Origin: Cyanobacteriota bacterium
GTDB lineage: Bacteria; Cyanobacteriota; Cyanobacteriia; PCC-6307; Cyanobiaceae
Assembly: GCA_026389335.1 (NCBI GenBank)
Contig: JAPLIB010000033.1
Location: 18,589-82,588, forward strand
Length of the DNA: 64,000 nt
Direction of reading: 5' to 3'
Made by a program: the position numbers and the translations under genes. The notes under the pieces are model-generated. The model had not been told where the DNA came from and searched no databases. It saw only the letters and a list, made by a program, of their open reading frames with translations. Shown here one piece after another: positions 9,904 to 20,049 of the stretch; position 1 is the stretch's first letter, and each line of letters begins with the position of its first letter.

Positions 9904-10206
9904 TCAGGACTCAGGGAACAGCTGGATGGCGTTGCCTTCGGCGAGGCGCACCACGGCCTTCTTCACCTGGGCACGTTTGCCGGCGAAGCGTCCCACCCGG
10001 CGGGAGCGACGGGGAGGATTCATGGTGCTGACACCGACGACTTTGACGTCGAACAAGGATTCGACGGCCGCCTTGATGTCGGGCTTGGCAGCCCGATGGT
10101 CCACCTCAAAGGTGTACTGATTGAGTTCGAGGGCACGGGTGGCCTTCTCGGTGATCAGCGGGCGACGGATCACATCCGCCAGCCGGCCTGCAAAACGTTC
10201 AGCCAT
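9904..10206 (-). CDS. rplW: 50S ribosomal protein L23
   Basis: L23 is the main docking site for trigger factor and SRP at the exit tunnel. The 100-residue protein has [40 protein letters not shown] and [20 protein letters not shown], which are standard. Its start overlaps the last codons of rplD by 8 bp (10199-10206), indicating translational coupling. Confidence 0.96.
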   Translation of the reverse strand: MAERFAGRLADVIRRPLITEKATRALELNQYTFEVDHRAAKPDIKAAVESLFDVKVVGVSTMNPPRRSRRVGRFAGKRAQVKKAVVRLAEGNAIQLFPES

Positions 10207-10834
10207 CTCCGTAGACCTCCTGAATCTTCGCGAGTGCTTCCTCGTTCAACACCAGTTTGTTGGCGTTGAGCAGATCGAAGACGTTGAGTTGATCGGCGGC
10301 GATCAGCTTGACCCTCTCAAGGTTGCGCACCGAGAGTTTGACGGCGTCGCTGGCGCCATCGATCACCAGCAACACCTTGGCGTTGGCTGCGATGTCGAAG
10401 CGAGCCAGGGCGGCGGTGATCTCCTTGGTTCTGGGGGTGTCGAGGCCCTTGGCGAAGTCCCTCACCACAGTGATGTCACCGTTGCGGCTCATCAGGGCGG
10501 TGCGCAGGGCCAGGCGCCGTTCCTTGCGGTTCATGCCCAGCTCGTAGCTGCGGGGCTTGGGCCCGAAAGTGACGCCACCACCGGGACGCAGGGGCGTGCG
10601 GATCGAACCCTGGCGGGCTCGGCCGGTGCCTTTCTGCTTGTAGGGCTTGCGGCCACCACCGGCTACCTCGGCACGGGTGAGCGTGCTGGCGGTGCCCTGG
10701 CGGGCGTTGGCCAGCTGACGCACCACGGCGCGATGCAGCAGGTTGGCGGCGGAGGTTTCCTTGGCGACCTTGAGGTTCAAGGAGGCTTTGCCAGCTTCCT
10801 TGCCTTGCCAGTCGCGAATCACACAGTCAGTCAT
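10199..10834 (-). CDS. rplD: 50S ribosomal protein L4
   Basis: L4 reaches into the exit tunnel and in E. coli also autoregulates the S10 operon. The 211-residue protein contains [40 protein letters not shown] and [20 protein letters not shown], which is the long loop of the family. The C-terminal helical domain follows. It is 11 bp downstream of rplC and overlaps rplW. Confidence 0.97.
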   Translation of the reverse strand: MTDCVIRDWQGKEAGKASLNLKVAKETSAANLLHRAVVRQLANARQGTASTLTRAEVAGGGRKPYKQKGTGRARQGSIRTPLRPGGGVTFGPKPRSYELGMNRKERRLALRTALMSRNGDITVVRDFAKGLDTPRTKEITAALARFDIAANAKVLLVIDGASDAVKLSVRNLERVKLIAADQLNVFDLLNANKLVLNEEALAKIQEVYGDG

Positions 10835-10845
10835 GGTTCTCCTCC

Positions 10846-11493
10846 TCAGTTCGCGGCTTTGCTGCCCACCCGCCTGGCCGGGCGGATGTCGAGCAGGGCG
10901 CCGGGCTTGCCGGGGACCGAACCCTTGACCACCAGCAGGTTGCGCTCGGTGTCCACCTTGAGGATGATGAGTCCGCGGGTGGTGATTTGTTTGCCGCCAT
11001 AGCGGCCGGCCATGCGCTTACCCGGATAGACACGGCCCGGCGTGGTGCCGGCGCCGATCGAGCCGGGCTCGCGGTGATTCTTCGAGCCGTGGCTCATCGG
11101 ACCGCGGCTGAAGCCGTGGCGTTTCTGCAGACCGGAGAAGCCGCGGCCCATCGTGTCGCCGCTGACGTCGACTTTCTGGCCGGCTTCGAAGGCTGCGACG
11201 GTGATCGCGCTGCCGAGTTCCAGGCCGTCGACGCCTTCGACGCGGTATTCGCGCAGATGGCGGAGCGGATCGCTGCCGGATTTGGACAGGTGGCCCCGGG
11301 CCGGTTTGTTCACGAGTTTTTCGCGAATTTCACCGAAACCGATCTGGACAGCGCTGTAGCCGTCAGTGGCCTCGCTCTTGAGTTGGGTGATGCGGCAGGG
11401 TCCCGCCTCGATCAAGGTGACCGGGATGGATCTGCCCTCGGGGTCGAAGAACTGGGACATGCCCAGTTTCTTCCCAAGAATGCCGATGGACAT
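10846..11493 (-). CDS. rplC: 50S ribosomal protein L3
   Basis: L3 is an early assembly protein whose loop approaches the peptidyl-transferase centre. The protein begins [20 protein letters not shown] at 11493 and contains [20 protein letters not shown] followed by [18 protein letters not shown], the conserved core. The reading frame stays open to 11793, but 11493 is the family start. It is the first gene of this operon; rpsJ, which heads the E. coli S10 operon, is not here. Confidence 0.97.
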   Translation of the reverse strand: MSIGILGKKLGMSQFFDPEGRSIPVTLIEAGPCRITQLKSEATDGYSAVQIGFGEIREKLVNKPARGHLSKSGSDPLRHLREYRVEGVDGLELGSAITVAAFEAGQKVDVSGDTMGRGFSGLQKRHGFSRGPMSHGSKNHREPGSIGAGTTPGRVYPGKRMAGRYGGKQITTRGLIILKVDTERNLLVVKGSVPGKPGALLDIRPARRVGSKAAN

Positions 11494-11941
11494 GGGAGGG
11501 AGAACAACGCCAGCTGGATGGCGGCGCCGATCGGATACCTGAGGCATCGATACGGACGGCGGGGAGCTGAATTCGTGGAATCGCAAAGATGAAAATCGAG
11601 CCGGAGATCTCAGGGAGACTCCGAGGCGATCGTCAGGGGCTAGCGAAGGCGAATCAGCGGGCTGGGACTTCTCCGATGGTCGCGTCTGGAGTGGATTCCT
11701 GACGTACCCGGGCAGTTTCCCGACGGTGCCATCTGGGGAAGGAAGTGCTCCTTCGCCGCTGGTGCCGTACTGGCCTGGAGAGATCGTCACCAATGACGAT
11801 CCCTGTGCTGCGCTCTGGAGGCCCGGCTAGCGGACGGGCACAGATCAACAGCACAAGAAACCAATGTACCCCATGACCCTGCTACCACCCTTCCTGGCGC
11901 CAGAACTGTCAGACTCCTGCCCTGTCACGATTGACGCTCCG
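11494..11941. promoter_or_regulatory. divergent intergenic region rplC / ndhN
   Basis: This 448-bp stretch separates the minus-strand ribosomal operon from the plus-strand ndhN gene and must hold promoters for both. No convincing gene is visible; the open frames in it are upstream extensions of rplC or ndhN. I could not pick a credible -35/-10 pair or an L4-binding leader hairpin by eye. Its length is consistent with a long 5' leader for the ribosomal operon. Confidence 0.5.
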
Positions 11942-12403
11942 ATGCCCCTGCTGCTGACCGGCCGCGGTTTTCGCCAGGACCTCGAGCGCTCCGGAGCTCT
12001 GGCGCTGTATGTCCCCCTGGAGGGTGGCGCTGAAACCAGGCTGCTGCGCCGGCTCCGGGCCGCTGGCTACCGGGCCCAGATGACTTCGGCCCGGGGTCTG
12101 GGTGATCCGGAAGCCTTTCTGTTCCAGCTGCACGGCGTGCGACCGCCCCACCTGGGTCATCAGAGTGTGGGACGGGGAGCGGCCGTTGGGGAGGTGCAAC
12201 GGGTGATGCCCCTGCTCGGTTCCCAATTTGAGGCCACGGGACCGGTGCTGCTTTGGTTGCTGGAGGGGCAGGTGCTCTCAGCCGCTGAACTGGCCGCTTT
12301 GTGTGGCTTCTGTCGCCGCGAACCGCGGCTCAAGATCGTTGTGGAGATGGGCGGCTCCCGCGCCCTGCGCTGGCAGCCGTTGGAGCAGCTTGTTGGTACC
12401 TGA
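11942..12403 (+). CDS. ndhN: NAD(P)H-quinone oxidoreductase subunit N
   Basis: NdhN is a cyanobacteria/chloroplast-specific subunit of the membrane-arm/peripheral-arm junction of NDH-1, which serves respiration and cyclic electron flow. The 153-residue sequence shows [60 protein letters not shown] and [14 protein letters not shown], which I recognise from picocyanobacterial NdhN. The frame is open from 11864, but the ATG at 11942 gives the family N-terminus. The next gene starts inside its last codons. Confidence 0.93.
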   Translation: MPLLLTGRGFRQDLERSGALALYVPLEGGAETRLLRRLRAAGYRAQMTSARGLGDPEAFLFQLHGVRPPHLGHQSVGRGAAVGEVQRVMPLLGSQFEATGPVLLWLLEGQVLSAAELAALCGFCRREPRLKIVVEMGGSRALRWQPLEQLVGT

Positions 12404-13697
12404 ACTACAGGGACGACTGGCTCTGATCTGGGGTGTGTCGTTCTTCTCCGGTTCCCTGGCCCAGCTGGCGGCACGCTTCAGCGGACTGCCGGCCGTGGTG
12501 ATGCTGCTGGCCACCGGTCTGCTGCTCGGTAATGCCGGTTTCGGTTGGATCCAGCCGGACCAGCTCGGGCGTGGCCTGGAGCCGCTGGTGGGCCTATTGG
12601 TGAGCCTGGTGCTCTTCGATGGCGGCCTCAATCTGCGTCTGGCCGGGCGCGATCTGCAGCGGTCTGTCCTGCAGTTGGTGCTGGTGCGCTCGGTGCTCGG
12701 TCTGGCTGGTGGCGCCGCCCTGGCCCACTGGGTCGCCGGTCTGCCCTGGCCGCTGGCGTTGGTATTCGGCGCCATCGCTCTGGCCACCGGCCCCACGGTG
12801 GTGAATCCGTTGGTGCGGCAGCTGCGCCTCAGTCCCTTCCTGGGCCGGGTGCTGGAGGCGGAGGGTCTGATTCTGGAGCCGGTGAGCGCGGTGCTGGCCT
12901 TGCTGTTGCTGCAGCTGGCCCTGGGCGATCTGGGCGGTTGGCAGGACGTGGCTTGGCGGCTGTTGCTGCGGCTCGGTGTGGGTGTGGCTCTGGGCGCCCT
13001 GGCCGGGCTGCTGCTGGCTCTGGTGCTGGAGAAGGTTGAGGCCCCTGAGCGCCAGGCCGGATCAGGAGGTGTTGATCCGGCGGCCGGCGCCCTCTCCCTG
13101 CAGCTCACCCTGGGCACCTTGTTTCTGTTGTTCAGTGGCTGCGAAGCCCTGTTGCCAGAATCGGGCTTGCCGGCGGCGGTGAGTGCTGGCGTGGTGGTGG
13201 GGCTGCGCCTCGACACCGCGGCCAGCTCCCTCGACGAGTTGATCTCCCAGCTGGCGATGCTGGCGATCACGGTGCTGTTCCCGTTGCTGGCGGCTGATGT
13301 GACCTGGGCCGAACTGAGCCCGTTGGGCTTGGGCGGAGTGTTGTGCGTGGTGGGGTTGATGCTGCTGCGTTTGCTGGTGGTGATGACGGCGGGTGTGGGG
13401 TTGCCGTTGAACGGCCGCGAGAAGCTGCTGGTCAGCTGGATAGCCCCGCGCGGCATCGTCACCGCGGCGGTGGCCAGCCTGTTCGCCCTCGAGCTGGAGC
13501 AAGCGGGCGTGGCCGCCGCTGGCGCCCTCAAGGGGCTGGTGTTTCTCACCATCTTGATGACGGTGGGTCTGGGGGGCGTTTCAGCCCCTTGGCTCGCCAG
13601 CAAGCTGGGCCTGAGTGGGATGGAGCTAGAGCTGGAGGGTGCTGCTCCCTCTGATCCTGGCGCTGAGGTCGAAGCCGTGCCCAGCGGCAACGGCTGA
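12393..13697 (+). CDS. CPA1-type sodium/proton antiporter
   Basis: This is a polytopic membrane protein of about 434 residues with roughly 12 hydrophobic segments, likely exchanging Na+ or K+ for H+ across the plasma membrane. Characteristic CPA1 stretches are [12 protein letters not shown] (early helix), [37 protein letters not shown] and [20 protein letters not shown] near the C-terminus. No ATG fits; a TTG at 12393, overlapping the end of ndhN and preceded by GGAG at 12382-12385, gives an N-terminus of (M)[13 protein letters not shown]. The start is therefore inferred. Ion specificity cannot be told from sequence. Confidence 0.87.
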   Translation: MVPELQGRLALIWGVSFFSGSLAQLAARFSGLPAVVMLLATGLLLGNAGFGWIQPDQLGRGLEPLVGLLVSLVLFDGGLNLRLAGRDLQRSVLQLVLVRSVLGLAGGAALAHWVAGLPWPLALVFGAIALATGPTVVNPLVRQLRLSPFLGRVLEAEGLILEPVSAVLALLLLQLALGDLGGWQDVAWRLLLRLGVGVALGALAGLLLALVLEKVEAPERQAGSGGVDPAAGALSLQLTLGTLFLLFSGCEALLPESGLPAAVSAGVVVGLRLDTAASSLDELISQLAMLAITVLFPLLAADVTWAELSPLGLGGVLCVVGLMLLRLLVVMTAGVGLPLNGREKLLVSWIAPRGIVTAAVASLFALELEQAGVAAAGALKGLVFLTILMTVGLGGVSAPWLASKLGLSGMELELEGAAPSDPGAEVEAVPSGNG

Positions 13698-13841
13698 GTT
13701 GCTGGCTGCCCCAGGCGGCTGCGACGGTTTTGCCAGCGGCGGGCTGAGGGGTTGGGATGATGGCCCTCCCTGCGCGCTGTCGCCATCGCTCCTGCCCGCT
13801 CCCCCCTCCCTCCCGAGCAGGCCCTCGAGCAGGGCCGCTGG

Positions 13842-15005
13842 GTGAAATTGATCGGCGGTGCCAGCAACCAGGACCTCGCTGCGATCGAGGATCTGGCGGG
13901 CCTGTACAGCCTGGTGGGGGTTCACTGCCTCGACCTGGCGGCCGATTCGGCCGTGGTGGCGGCGGCCCGCCGTGGCATCAGCTGGGCCGAAATCCGCGGC
14001 GCGGCAAGACCCTGGCTGATGGTGAGCCTCAGCGATGGGGCCGACCCCCACTTCCGCAAGGCCTGGTTTGATCCGGCTTGCTGCCCCCCCACCTGTGCGC
14101 GGCCCTGCGCCCGGGTCTGTCCGGCCCTGGCGATCCCGCCGCTGCCGCCGTCTGCAGCGGCCAGCCTGGGCCGGATCGATGACCCAGATCCGCGATCGGG
14201 ATCAAGCCCGTTGTCGGGTCCGGGTTCTGGCGCCTCCGGTGCGGCGGCCCCCAGTGCGGCGGCCCCCGGTGTGCTGGCCGACCGTTGCTACGGCTGCGGC
14301 CGCTGCCTGCCGATCTGCCCCCTGGGGCTGATCGAGGAGCGGGAGCAGCACCTGCCCGCCGCCCAGGTGGCCGCCCTGCTGGCGCAGTTGCAACCGGATG
14401 CGGTGGAGCTCCACACCCGGATCGGCCGTGCCGAGGCCTTCGCCGAGCGGCTGGCCCAGGTGTGCTCGGCGGGGGTGCCGCTGCGGCGGCTGGCGGTCAG
14501 TTGTGGGCTGGAGTCGGCGCTGACGCTGGCGGGCGACGGCCCGGCGATGCCCATGCCCATGCCCATGCCGACGCCGGAGGCCCTGGCGCAGGAGCTCTGG
14601 CAGCGCCATGGGCAGCTGCTGCAGGCAGGGCTGGCGCCGCTCTGGCAGCTCGATGGTCGACCGATGAGCGGCGATGTGGGGGCCGGCACAGCCAGGGCCG
14701 CCGTGCAGTTGCTGGGCGCCGTGGCGCCGTTGGCGCCGCCGGGACCTTTGCAGCTGGCGGGCGGCACCAACGAGCGCACCCTGCCCCTGGTGCGCTCGTT
14801 GGATCCAGCCCTGGGGCGGGCCGTGGCTGGTGTGGCCTTCGGCAGCGTCGCCCGGGCGCGGCTGCAACCGCTGCTGCTGCAGGCCCAGACGCGGGGCGGA
14901 CGGCTGCTTGATCAGGTTGATCTGCTGCCGCTTGCGCTGGCGATCTGCACGGAGCTGGTGCGGCCCTGGCTCACCCGCCGCTTCCAGCGTGACCTTCCAG
15001 CGTGA
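13842..15005 (+). CDS. ldpA: LdpA-like Fe-S protein (circadian clock input)
   Basis: LdpA of Synechococcus elongatus is an iron-sulfur protein that couples redox/light state to clock period. Here residues 80-93 hold five Cys (80, 81, 85, 89, 93) and residues 149-159 form a classic 4Fe-4S motif Cys-x2-Cys-x2-Cys-x3-Cys (CYGCGRCLPIC). Between them (about 101-146) is a Pro/Ala/Gly/Ser linker. The annotated start is the GTG at 13842, but the same frame upstream reads PEQALEQGRWVKLIGG, which looks like true LdpA N-terminus and has no ATG, GTG or TTG back to the stop at 13758. The protein is followed by a Ycf45-like ATPase. Confidence 0.82.
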   Translation: MKLIGGASNQDLAAIEDLAGLYSLVGVHCLDLAADSAVVAAARRGISWAEIRGAARPWLMVSLSDGADPHFRKAWFDPACCPPTCARPCARVCPALAIPPLPPSAAASLGRIDDPDPRSGSSPLSGPGSGASGAAAPSAAAPGVLADRCYGCGRCLPICPLGLIEEREQHLPAAQVAALLAQLQPDAVELHTRIGRAEAFAERLAQVCSAGVPLRRLAVSCGLESALTLAGDGPAMPMPMPMPTPEALAQELWQRHGQLLQAGLAPLWQLDGRPMSGDVGAGTARAAVQLLGAVAPLAPPGPLQLAGGTNERTLPLVRSLDPALGRAVAGVAFGSVARARLQPLLLQAQTRGGRLLDQVDLLPLALAICTELVRPWLTRRFQRDLPA

Positions 15006-15289
15006 CCTTCCAGGGCGGCCTGGTTGAAACCGCAGCGGTGGGCCCTGAGCCGTTGTCCCGCAGCCTGGGTTATGGGTAGCTCGTGGGCTTCGAGCTGATC
15101 GATGGTTTGGGAGCAGAGAAGATCGCCTGGATGCTGGCGTCGGCAACCTGCTCAAGGGCCGTCATGCTGCCGCAGCCCAGATGCAGCAGCGTGGCGCCGG
15201 TGCTCAGGCGATCAGGGCTGGCCACTCCTGTCTGGCCGCCATGCTGACCTGGGTCCCCGTCAGCCGGCTTACTGACGCTAGAACCGGAC

Positions 15290-17014
15290 ATGGCGATGGC
15301 GGCGATCCCGTTGCGCTCGCCCCCCAAGCCATTGGTCGCTCCGCCTTCCCCCCCGACCCAGCGCATCACCGACGATCTCGATCGCCTGCTTGAGGTGTTG
15401 CCGCATGTGGTTCAGCAGCAGCTCGCCAGCGCCGCAGCCCGGGAGGAGCTGCTGGAGGTGGTGCTCGATCTGGGCCGGCTGCCCGAGGCCCGCTATCCCG
15501 GCCGGGCCGTGGCCCTCGGCGAGCTGCCGATCGGCCGTGCTGATCTGCAGGGGGTGCTGGAGCGGCTGGGGCCCTTCGGTGGGGATAACCGGGCCGGCAT
15601 CGAGTGCACCCTGCATCGCATCAGTGCCATCCGCAACCGCAGCGGCGAGGTGGTGGGGCTCACCTGTCGGGTGGGCCGGGCGGTGTTCGGCACGGTGGCG
15701 ATGGTGCGCGATCTGCTCGACTCCGGCCATTCGCTGCTGTTGATGGGCCGGCCCGGGGTGGGGAAGACCACGGCCCTGCGCGAAATCGCCCGGGTGCTGG
15801 CTGATGACCTGTTGCGGCGGGTGGTGGTGATCGACACCAGCAACGAGATCGCCGGTGATGGCGATATCCCCCATCCGGCGATCGGCCGGGCGCGGCGCAT
15901 GCAGGTGGCCCGGCCGGAACTGCAGCACCAGGTGATGATCGAGGCCGTGGAGAACCACATGCCTGAGGTGATCGTGATCGATGAGATCGGCACGGAACTC
16001 GAAGCCCAGGCCGCCCGCACCATTGCCGAACGGGGCGTGATGCTGGTGGCCACTGCCCATGGCAACGAACTCGCCAATCTGATCAAGAACCCCACCCTCA
16101 GCGACCTGGTCGGTGGCATTCAATCGGTGACCCTGGGGGATGAGGAGGCGCGCCGTCGTCGCACCCAGAAGACCGTGCTGGAGCGGGCCGCCGAACCCAC
16201 CTTCGCGATGGCGGTGGAGATGCACAGCCGCCATCGCTGGTTGGTGCATCGTGAGGTGGCCGGCACCGTGGATCTGTTGTTGCGCGGGCAGAGCCCTCGC
16301 CCGGAGGTTCGGGAGCTTGGCGTTGACGGCCAGTTGCTGCGGCGGGAACCGGCCCCGATCGCGGTGCCGGTCCCGGCTCGCCCTGGGCTCCGCCCGGTCG
16401 TCACGCCCATTGCGGGTTCGGGCCTGCGGGGCGGCAGGCCGCTCGCCGCCGTGCCCTTGCCCGATCCCTTCGCCTCGCCACCCCGGGATCAACAGTCCCC
16501 GCCGCCGCTGGCGGCGCCTGCTCCCCTGCGTCTCTGCGCGCTCGGTTTTCCTCCCCAGCTGTTGCAGGAGGCCTTGCGCAGCAGTGGCTTACCGGCGGCA
16601 GTGGTGGCCGAACCTGAGCTCGCCGATGCCGTACTCAGCCTGCGCGGTGAGCTGGGCCGCGATCCGGAGCTGCGGCGCCGGGCCCAGGCCCTCGGCTTGC
16701 CGATCCTGGTGATCAAATCTGACAGCCTGCATCAGCTGCAGCGCGCCATCCAGCGGTTGCTGGAGCGCCGCCGGCCGCCGCTCGTGCCGGATGCCCTCGA
16801 GGCTGGCCAGCGGCTGGATGATGACCTCGCGGCCCTGGAGGAGTGTCGTCTGGCGGTGGAGCAGGTGGTGCTGCCCCAGGGCCGACCGGTGGAACTGCTG
16901 CCCCGCAGTGATCGGGTCAGGCGCATGCAGGAGGATCTGGTCAGCCATTACCGTCTGCGCTGCGCCGTATTCGGGCGGGGAGCCCAGCAGCGGCTGCGGG
17001 TGTTTCCCTCTTGA
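15290..17014 (+). CDS. Ycf45-like AAA ATPase with C-terminal R3H-like domain
   Basis: This 574-residue protein belongs to the SpoIIIAA/Ycf45 group of P-loop ATPases. Residues 153-161 are the Walker A GRPGVGKTT, followed by VVVIDTSNEIAGDGDIPHPA and the Walker B-like EVIVIDEIG. After the ATPase domain comes a Pro-rich linker (about 370-420). A C-terminal region with LQRAIQRLLERRRPP and RVRRMQEDLVSHYRL resembles the R3H nucleic-acid-binding domain found in cyanobacterial homologs. The function is not established. It lies 284 bp after ldpA and just before tRNA-Gln. Confidence 0.85.
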   Translation: MAMAAIPLRSPPKPLVAPPSPPTQRITDDLDRLLEVLPHVVQQQLASAAAREELLEVVLDLGRLPEARYPGRAVALGELPIGRADLQGVLERLGPFGGDNRAGIECTLHRISAIRNRSGEVVGLTCRVGRAVFGTVAMVRDLLDSGHSLLLMGRPGVGKTTALREIARVLADDLLRRVVVIDTSNEIAGDGDIPHPAIGRARRMQVARPELQHQVMIEAVENHMPEVIVIDEIGTELEAQAARTIAERGVMLVATAHGNELANLIKNPTLSDLVGGIQSVTLGDEEARRRRTQKTVLERAAEPTFAMAVEMHSRHRWLVHREVAGTVDLLLRGQSPRPEVRELGVDGQLLRREPAPIAVPVPARPGLRPVVTPIAGSGLRGGRPLAAVPLPDPFASPPRDQQSPPPLAAPAPLRLCALGFPPQLLQEALRSSGLPAAVVAEPELADAVLSLRGELGRDPELRRRAQALGLPILVIKSDSLHQLQRAIQRLLERRRPPLVPDALEAGQRLDDDLAALEECRLAVEQVVLPQGRPVELLPRSDRVRRMQEDLVSHYRLRCAVFGRGAQQRLRVFPS

Positions 17015-17153
17015 GCCCCAGCCCTGTTGACGAAGGACCGGCCGCTGTGGGTAACTAGCAAGGCACCGGCGTCGCCGGAGCCTGTCGGTTTTCTGACCGA
17101 ACCAACCCTGGTCTCCTTTGTGGACCAATCTGGTTCCTCTGAGGACCAACCAA

Positions 17154-17225
17154 TGGGTCGTCGCCAAGCGGTAAGGCAGCGGGTTTTGGTCCCGCCATTC
17201 CTAGGTTCGAATCCTAGCGACCCAG
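17154..17225 (+). tRNA. tRNA-Gln (TTG)
   Basis: The 5' arm TGGGTCG pairs with CGACCCA at the 3' end, and position 17225 is the unpaired G discriminator. The anticodon stem GCGGG/CCCGC encloses the loop TTTTGGT, giving anticodon TTG (Gln). The T-arm CCTAGGTTCGAATCCTAG is intact. CCA is not encoded. Confidence 0.95.
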
Positions 17226-17267
17226 TTTTGAAGTCTTGTTGCGGTCCTGATCCGCTTCCCTGAGCCG

Positions 17268-18026
17268 ATGGTTGTCGCTTCGCCATCGGGTCCCTTGCTG
17301 GTCTTTGATTTTGATGGCGTGCTGGTGGATGGCATGCGCGAGTACTGGTGGTCGGCCCGTCGTGCCGCCCTGGCTCTGGCACCCCAGTTGTCCCTGCCCG
17401 AGGACGCCCCTGTCGGCTTTGCCCGCTTACGGCCGCTCATCCATCACGGCTGGGAGATGGTGCTGATGGCGGCCGAGCTGGGCCGGGCCGATGGTGATCT
17501 GGCGAGTCTCCTGGCGGATTACGACGGCGCCCTCAAGCCGGCCCTGGAGCGCTGGGGGTGGAGCCCCCAGCAGCTTCAGGGGGCTTTGGAGTCGGTCCGC
17601 TGTGAGGCCATCGCCAGCGACCGCAGCGGCTGGCTGGCCCTGCATCGCTTCTTCCCCGGTGTGCCGGAGCGGCTGGCCGCCCTGGGGCAGGAAGGGGCGT
17701 CATGGGCGGTGCTCACCACCAAAGGCAGAGCCTTTGCTGCGGAGTTGCTGGCCGCGGCCGCTCTCGAGCCGGCAGCTCTGTATGGCCATGAGCAGGGCAG
17801 CAAGACCGAGGTGTTGCTGCAGCTGCGGCACCGGCCCCTCTGGTTCATGGAAGATCGCCGCCCCACCCTTGAGCTGGTGCGAGCTACCCCAGGGCTGGAG
17901 GCGGTGCGTTGCTTCCTGGTGGCCTGGGGCTATCTGGCCCCGGGCGATCGCCAGGGACTGGAGGCCGCCGGTCTTCACTGGCTGGAGCCGGCGACCTTCC
18001 AATCCCCCCTGGCGCACTGGCCCTGA
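17268..18026 (+). CDS. HAD-superfamily hydrolase
   Basis: The N-terminal motif DFDGVLVD at residues 14-21 is the HAD nucleophile motif I, with the nucleophile and acid/base aspartates. Motif II appears as VLTTKGRAFAAELL, with the conserved Thr and Lys, and motif III as WFMEDRRPTLELV with acidic metal ligands. The helical cap lies between motifs I and II. At 252 residues it resembles phosphoglycolate-phosphatase-like members, but the substrate cannot be read from sequence. It begins 42 bp after tRNA-Gln and ends just upstream of the recA promoter region. Confidence 0.85.
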   Translation: MVVASPSGPLLVFDFDGVLVDGMREYWWSARRAALALAPQLSLPEDAPVGFARLRPLIHHGWEMVLMAAELGRADGDLASLLADYDGALKPALERWGWSPQQLQGALESVRCEAIASDRSGWLALHRFFPGVPERLAALGQEGASWAVLTTKGRAFAAELLAAAALEPAALYGHEQGSKTEVLLQLRHRPLWFMEDRRPTLELVRATPGLEAVRCFLVAWGYLAPGDRQGLEAAGLHWLEPATFQSPLAHWP

Positions 18027-18034
18027 CCCGCTAG

Positions 18035-18048
18035 AGTACGCCCGTACT
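18035..18048 (+). promoter_or_regulatory. LexA-box-like palindrome upstream of recA
   Basis: The 14-mer AGTACGCCCGTACT is a perfect inverted repeat (AGTACG/CGTACT) around a 2-bp centre. It closely resembles the cyanobacterial LexA operator RGTACNNNDGTWCB, differing only at the D position. It lies 9 bp past the HAD stop codon and about 175 bp before the recA start. Regulation by LexA is inferred; some cyanobacterial LexA proteins do not act as SOS repressors. Confidence 0.6.
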
Positions 18049-18222
18049 ATGCGCCAGTGGTACGCCGGCCTTCGCCGGTGGCACTAGCTCTCCAGAGGCC
18101 GCAGGATGGCCGCCGGGCTGGTTCCGGTTGTTGTCCGGCTCCTGGCCCGGCGTCCGGCTCTGGTGTCGGGCTCCGGTTTCAAGCTTCTGCCCTGCGGCCT
18201 GTTTCCATCGCTCCTCTTTTCC

Positions 18223-19455
18223 ATGCCTGCCGATTCCAAGGCCGCATCCGGCGCATCCGGCTCCCTGACCACTCCTTCCTCAGCCTCCAAGGCGGCCTCC
18301 GCCGCTGACGCCAAGGCCATCGCCGAGCGCGACAAGGCCCTGGGTCTGGTGCTGAACCAGATCGAGCGGAACTTTGGCAAGGGCTCGATCGTGCGCCTGG
18401 GTGACGCCTCCCGCATGCGGGTGGAAACGATCTCCACCGGCGCTCTCACCCTCGATCTGGCCCTGGGGGGCGGCTATCCCAAGGGCCGGGTGGTGGAGGT
18501 TTACGGCCCGGAGAGTTCCGGCAAAACCACCCTCACCCTGCATGCCATCGCCGAGGTGCAGAAACGCGGCGGCGTGGCCGCCTTTGTGGATGCGGAGCAC
18601 GCGCTGGATCCGGTCTATGCCGCTGCCCTCGGGGTCGATGTCGAAAATCTGCTCGTCTCCCAGCCGGATACCGGTGAGATGGGCCTGGAGATCGTCGATC
18701 AGTTGGTGCGTTCCGGTGCGGTTGACATCGTCGTGGTGGACTCGGTGGCGGCGCTGACGCCCCGGGCGGAGATTGAAGGGGAGATGGGGGATCTGGCGGT
18801 GGGCAGCCAGGCACGCCTGATGAGCCAGGCGATGCGCAAGATCACCGGCAACATCGGCAAGTCCGGTTGCACCGTGATCTTCCTCAACCAGCTGCGCCAG
18901 AAGATCGGGGTCACCTACGGCAACCCCGAAACCACCACGGGTGGCAATGCGCTCAAGTTCTATGCCTCCGTGCGGCTCGACATCCGCCGCATCCAGACCC
19001 TCAAGCGCGGGACGGAGGAATACGGCATCCGCGCCAAGGTGAAAGTGGCGAAGAACAAGGTGGCGCCGCCGTTCCGCATCGCTGAGTTTGATATCCTCTT
19101 CGGCCGTGGCATCAGCACCGTGGGCTGCCTGCTCGATCTCGCTGAGGAAACGGGCGTGGTCTGCCGCAAAGGGGCCTGGTACAGCTACGACGGCGACAAC
19201 ATCGGCCAGGGTCGCGACAACACGATCATCTGGCTGGAGCAGAACCCTGGCCCGAAGGAGGTGATTGAGCAGCTCACCCGCCGCAAGCTCACTGAGGGTT
19301 CGGAGGTCACGGCCAATTCGATGAAGCCCCTGGCCGCCGCCGCCAAGCTCGCCGCCACCGCCTCTGGTGCGGCCGATGCGGATACCGATTCAGAGGCCGA
19401 TGCCGATGCTGATGCGGAGGAGGCAGAACTGGGCACCCTGCCGACGGCCGGCTGA
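18223..19455 (+). CDS. recA: recombinase RecA
   Basis: RecA catalyses strand exchange and triggers LexA self-cleavage. The 410-residue protein has an Ala/Ser-rich N-terminal extension, Walker [10 protein letters not shown] at 95-103, Walker [13 protein letters not shown] and the DNA-binding loop region [22 protein letters not shown]-terminal acidic tail of Asp/Glu/Ala repeats follows, which in RecA proteins tunes DNA binding. The frame is open back to 18106, but the ATG at 18223 gives a normal start. A LexA-box-like palindrome lies upstream. Confidence 0.97.
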   Translation: MPADSKAASGASGSLTTPSSASKAASAADAKAIAERDKALGLVLNQIERNFGKGSIVRLGDASRMRVETISTGALTLDLALGGGYPKGRVVEVYGPESSGKTTLTLHAIAEVQKRGGVAAFVDAEHALDPVYAAALGVDVENLLVSQPDTGEMGLEIVDQLVRSGAVDIVVVDSVAALTPRAEIEGEMGDLAVGSQARLMSQAMRKITGNIGKSGCTVIFLNQLRQKIGVTYGNPETTTGGNALKFYASVRLDIRRIQTLKRGTEEYGIRAKVKVAKNKVAPPFRIAEFDILFGRGISTVGCLLDLAEETGVVCRKGAWYSYDGDNIGQGRDNTIIWLEQNPGPKEVIEQLTRRKLTEGSEVTANSMKPLAAAAKLAATASGAADADTDSEADADADAEEAELGTLPTAG

Positions 19456-20049
19456 GCTACTCCGCTGGGGAGCTAGGCCGACCGCCGTGCGCCCCGAGCG
19501 TGAAAAGGGCGAGCCAGAGGCGATCCCCCAGGCTCTCCAGCCCCCCACCACCGGTGTCATTGCGGGAGCGTTAGCTCGATCCTGCGATGACACTGGGCTG
19601 GTCCAGAGTCGGCGGCTGGCCGGTGAGGCCGAGGCTCGACGTGGTCGGTTCGGGTTCGGACTCCTTCCGGGGCCTCAACTGCGCTTGGGGCTGGGTTCCA
19701 GCGCTGCGATTCTCGGTCTGCCAGCGCTGTCCCGCCGCTGGGTCATCGATGACACTGCGCAAGGTTCAATCCTCAAAGATCAACCCTCAAAGATCAACCT
19801 GCCCAGATCAACCTGCAGCGCTCAACGCGGGACTTGATGGCCCATCCAGCTCCGCGGCGTTGCCTGGTGGCGCTTGGCGGAGCTTGTGGTTCCCAGTCCA
19901 ATCAGGACAGGGCATGGGCGTGAGATTGGCTCCCACGGAATTAATCCGGCTCACCAAGGCATGGGGCGTTGTTGGGGACCACGGCTGATCGCAGACTGCT
20001 GAACACAGACGGTGGGTCACAGCACGCTGGGCCTGGCCCCCGTTGCGTC
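19456..20049. other. non-coding stretch after recA with hairpin and short tandem repeats
   Basis: I see no convincing gene in these 594 bp. At 19553-19593 there is a long imperfect inverted repeat (GTGTCATTGCGGGA against TCCTGCGATGACAC, with an inner GAGC-GTTA-GCTC stem). It could act as a terminator or mRNA 3' end for recA although no T-run follows. At 19771-19799 the unit CCTCAAAGATCAACC occurs twice with a 14-bp period, followed by a related third fragment (CCCAGATCAACCTG). Confidence 0.45.

Noticed and set aside
13757..14071. ORF starting ATG at 13757 as the true ldpA start
   Set aside because: It is in a different frame from the conserved LdpA sequence and gives an Arg/Pro-rich product without family features.
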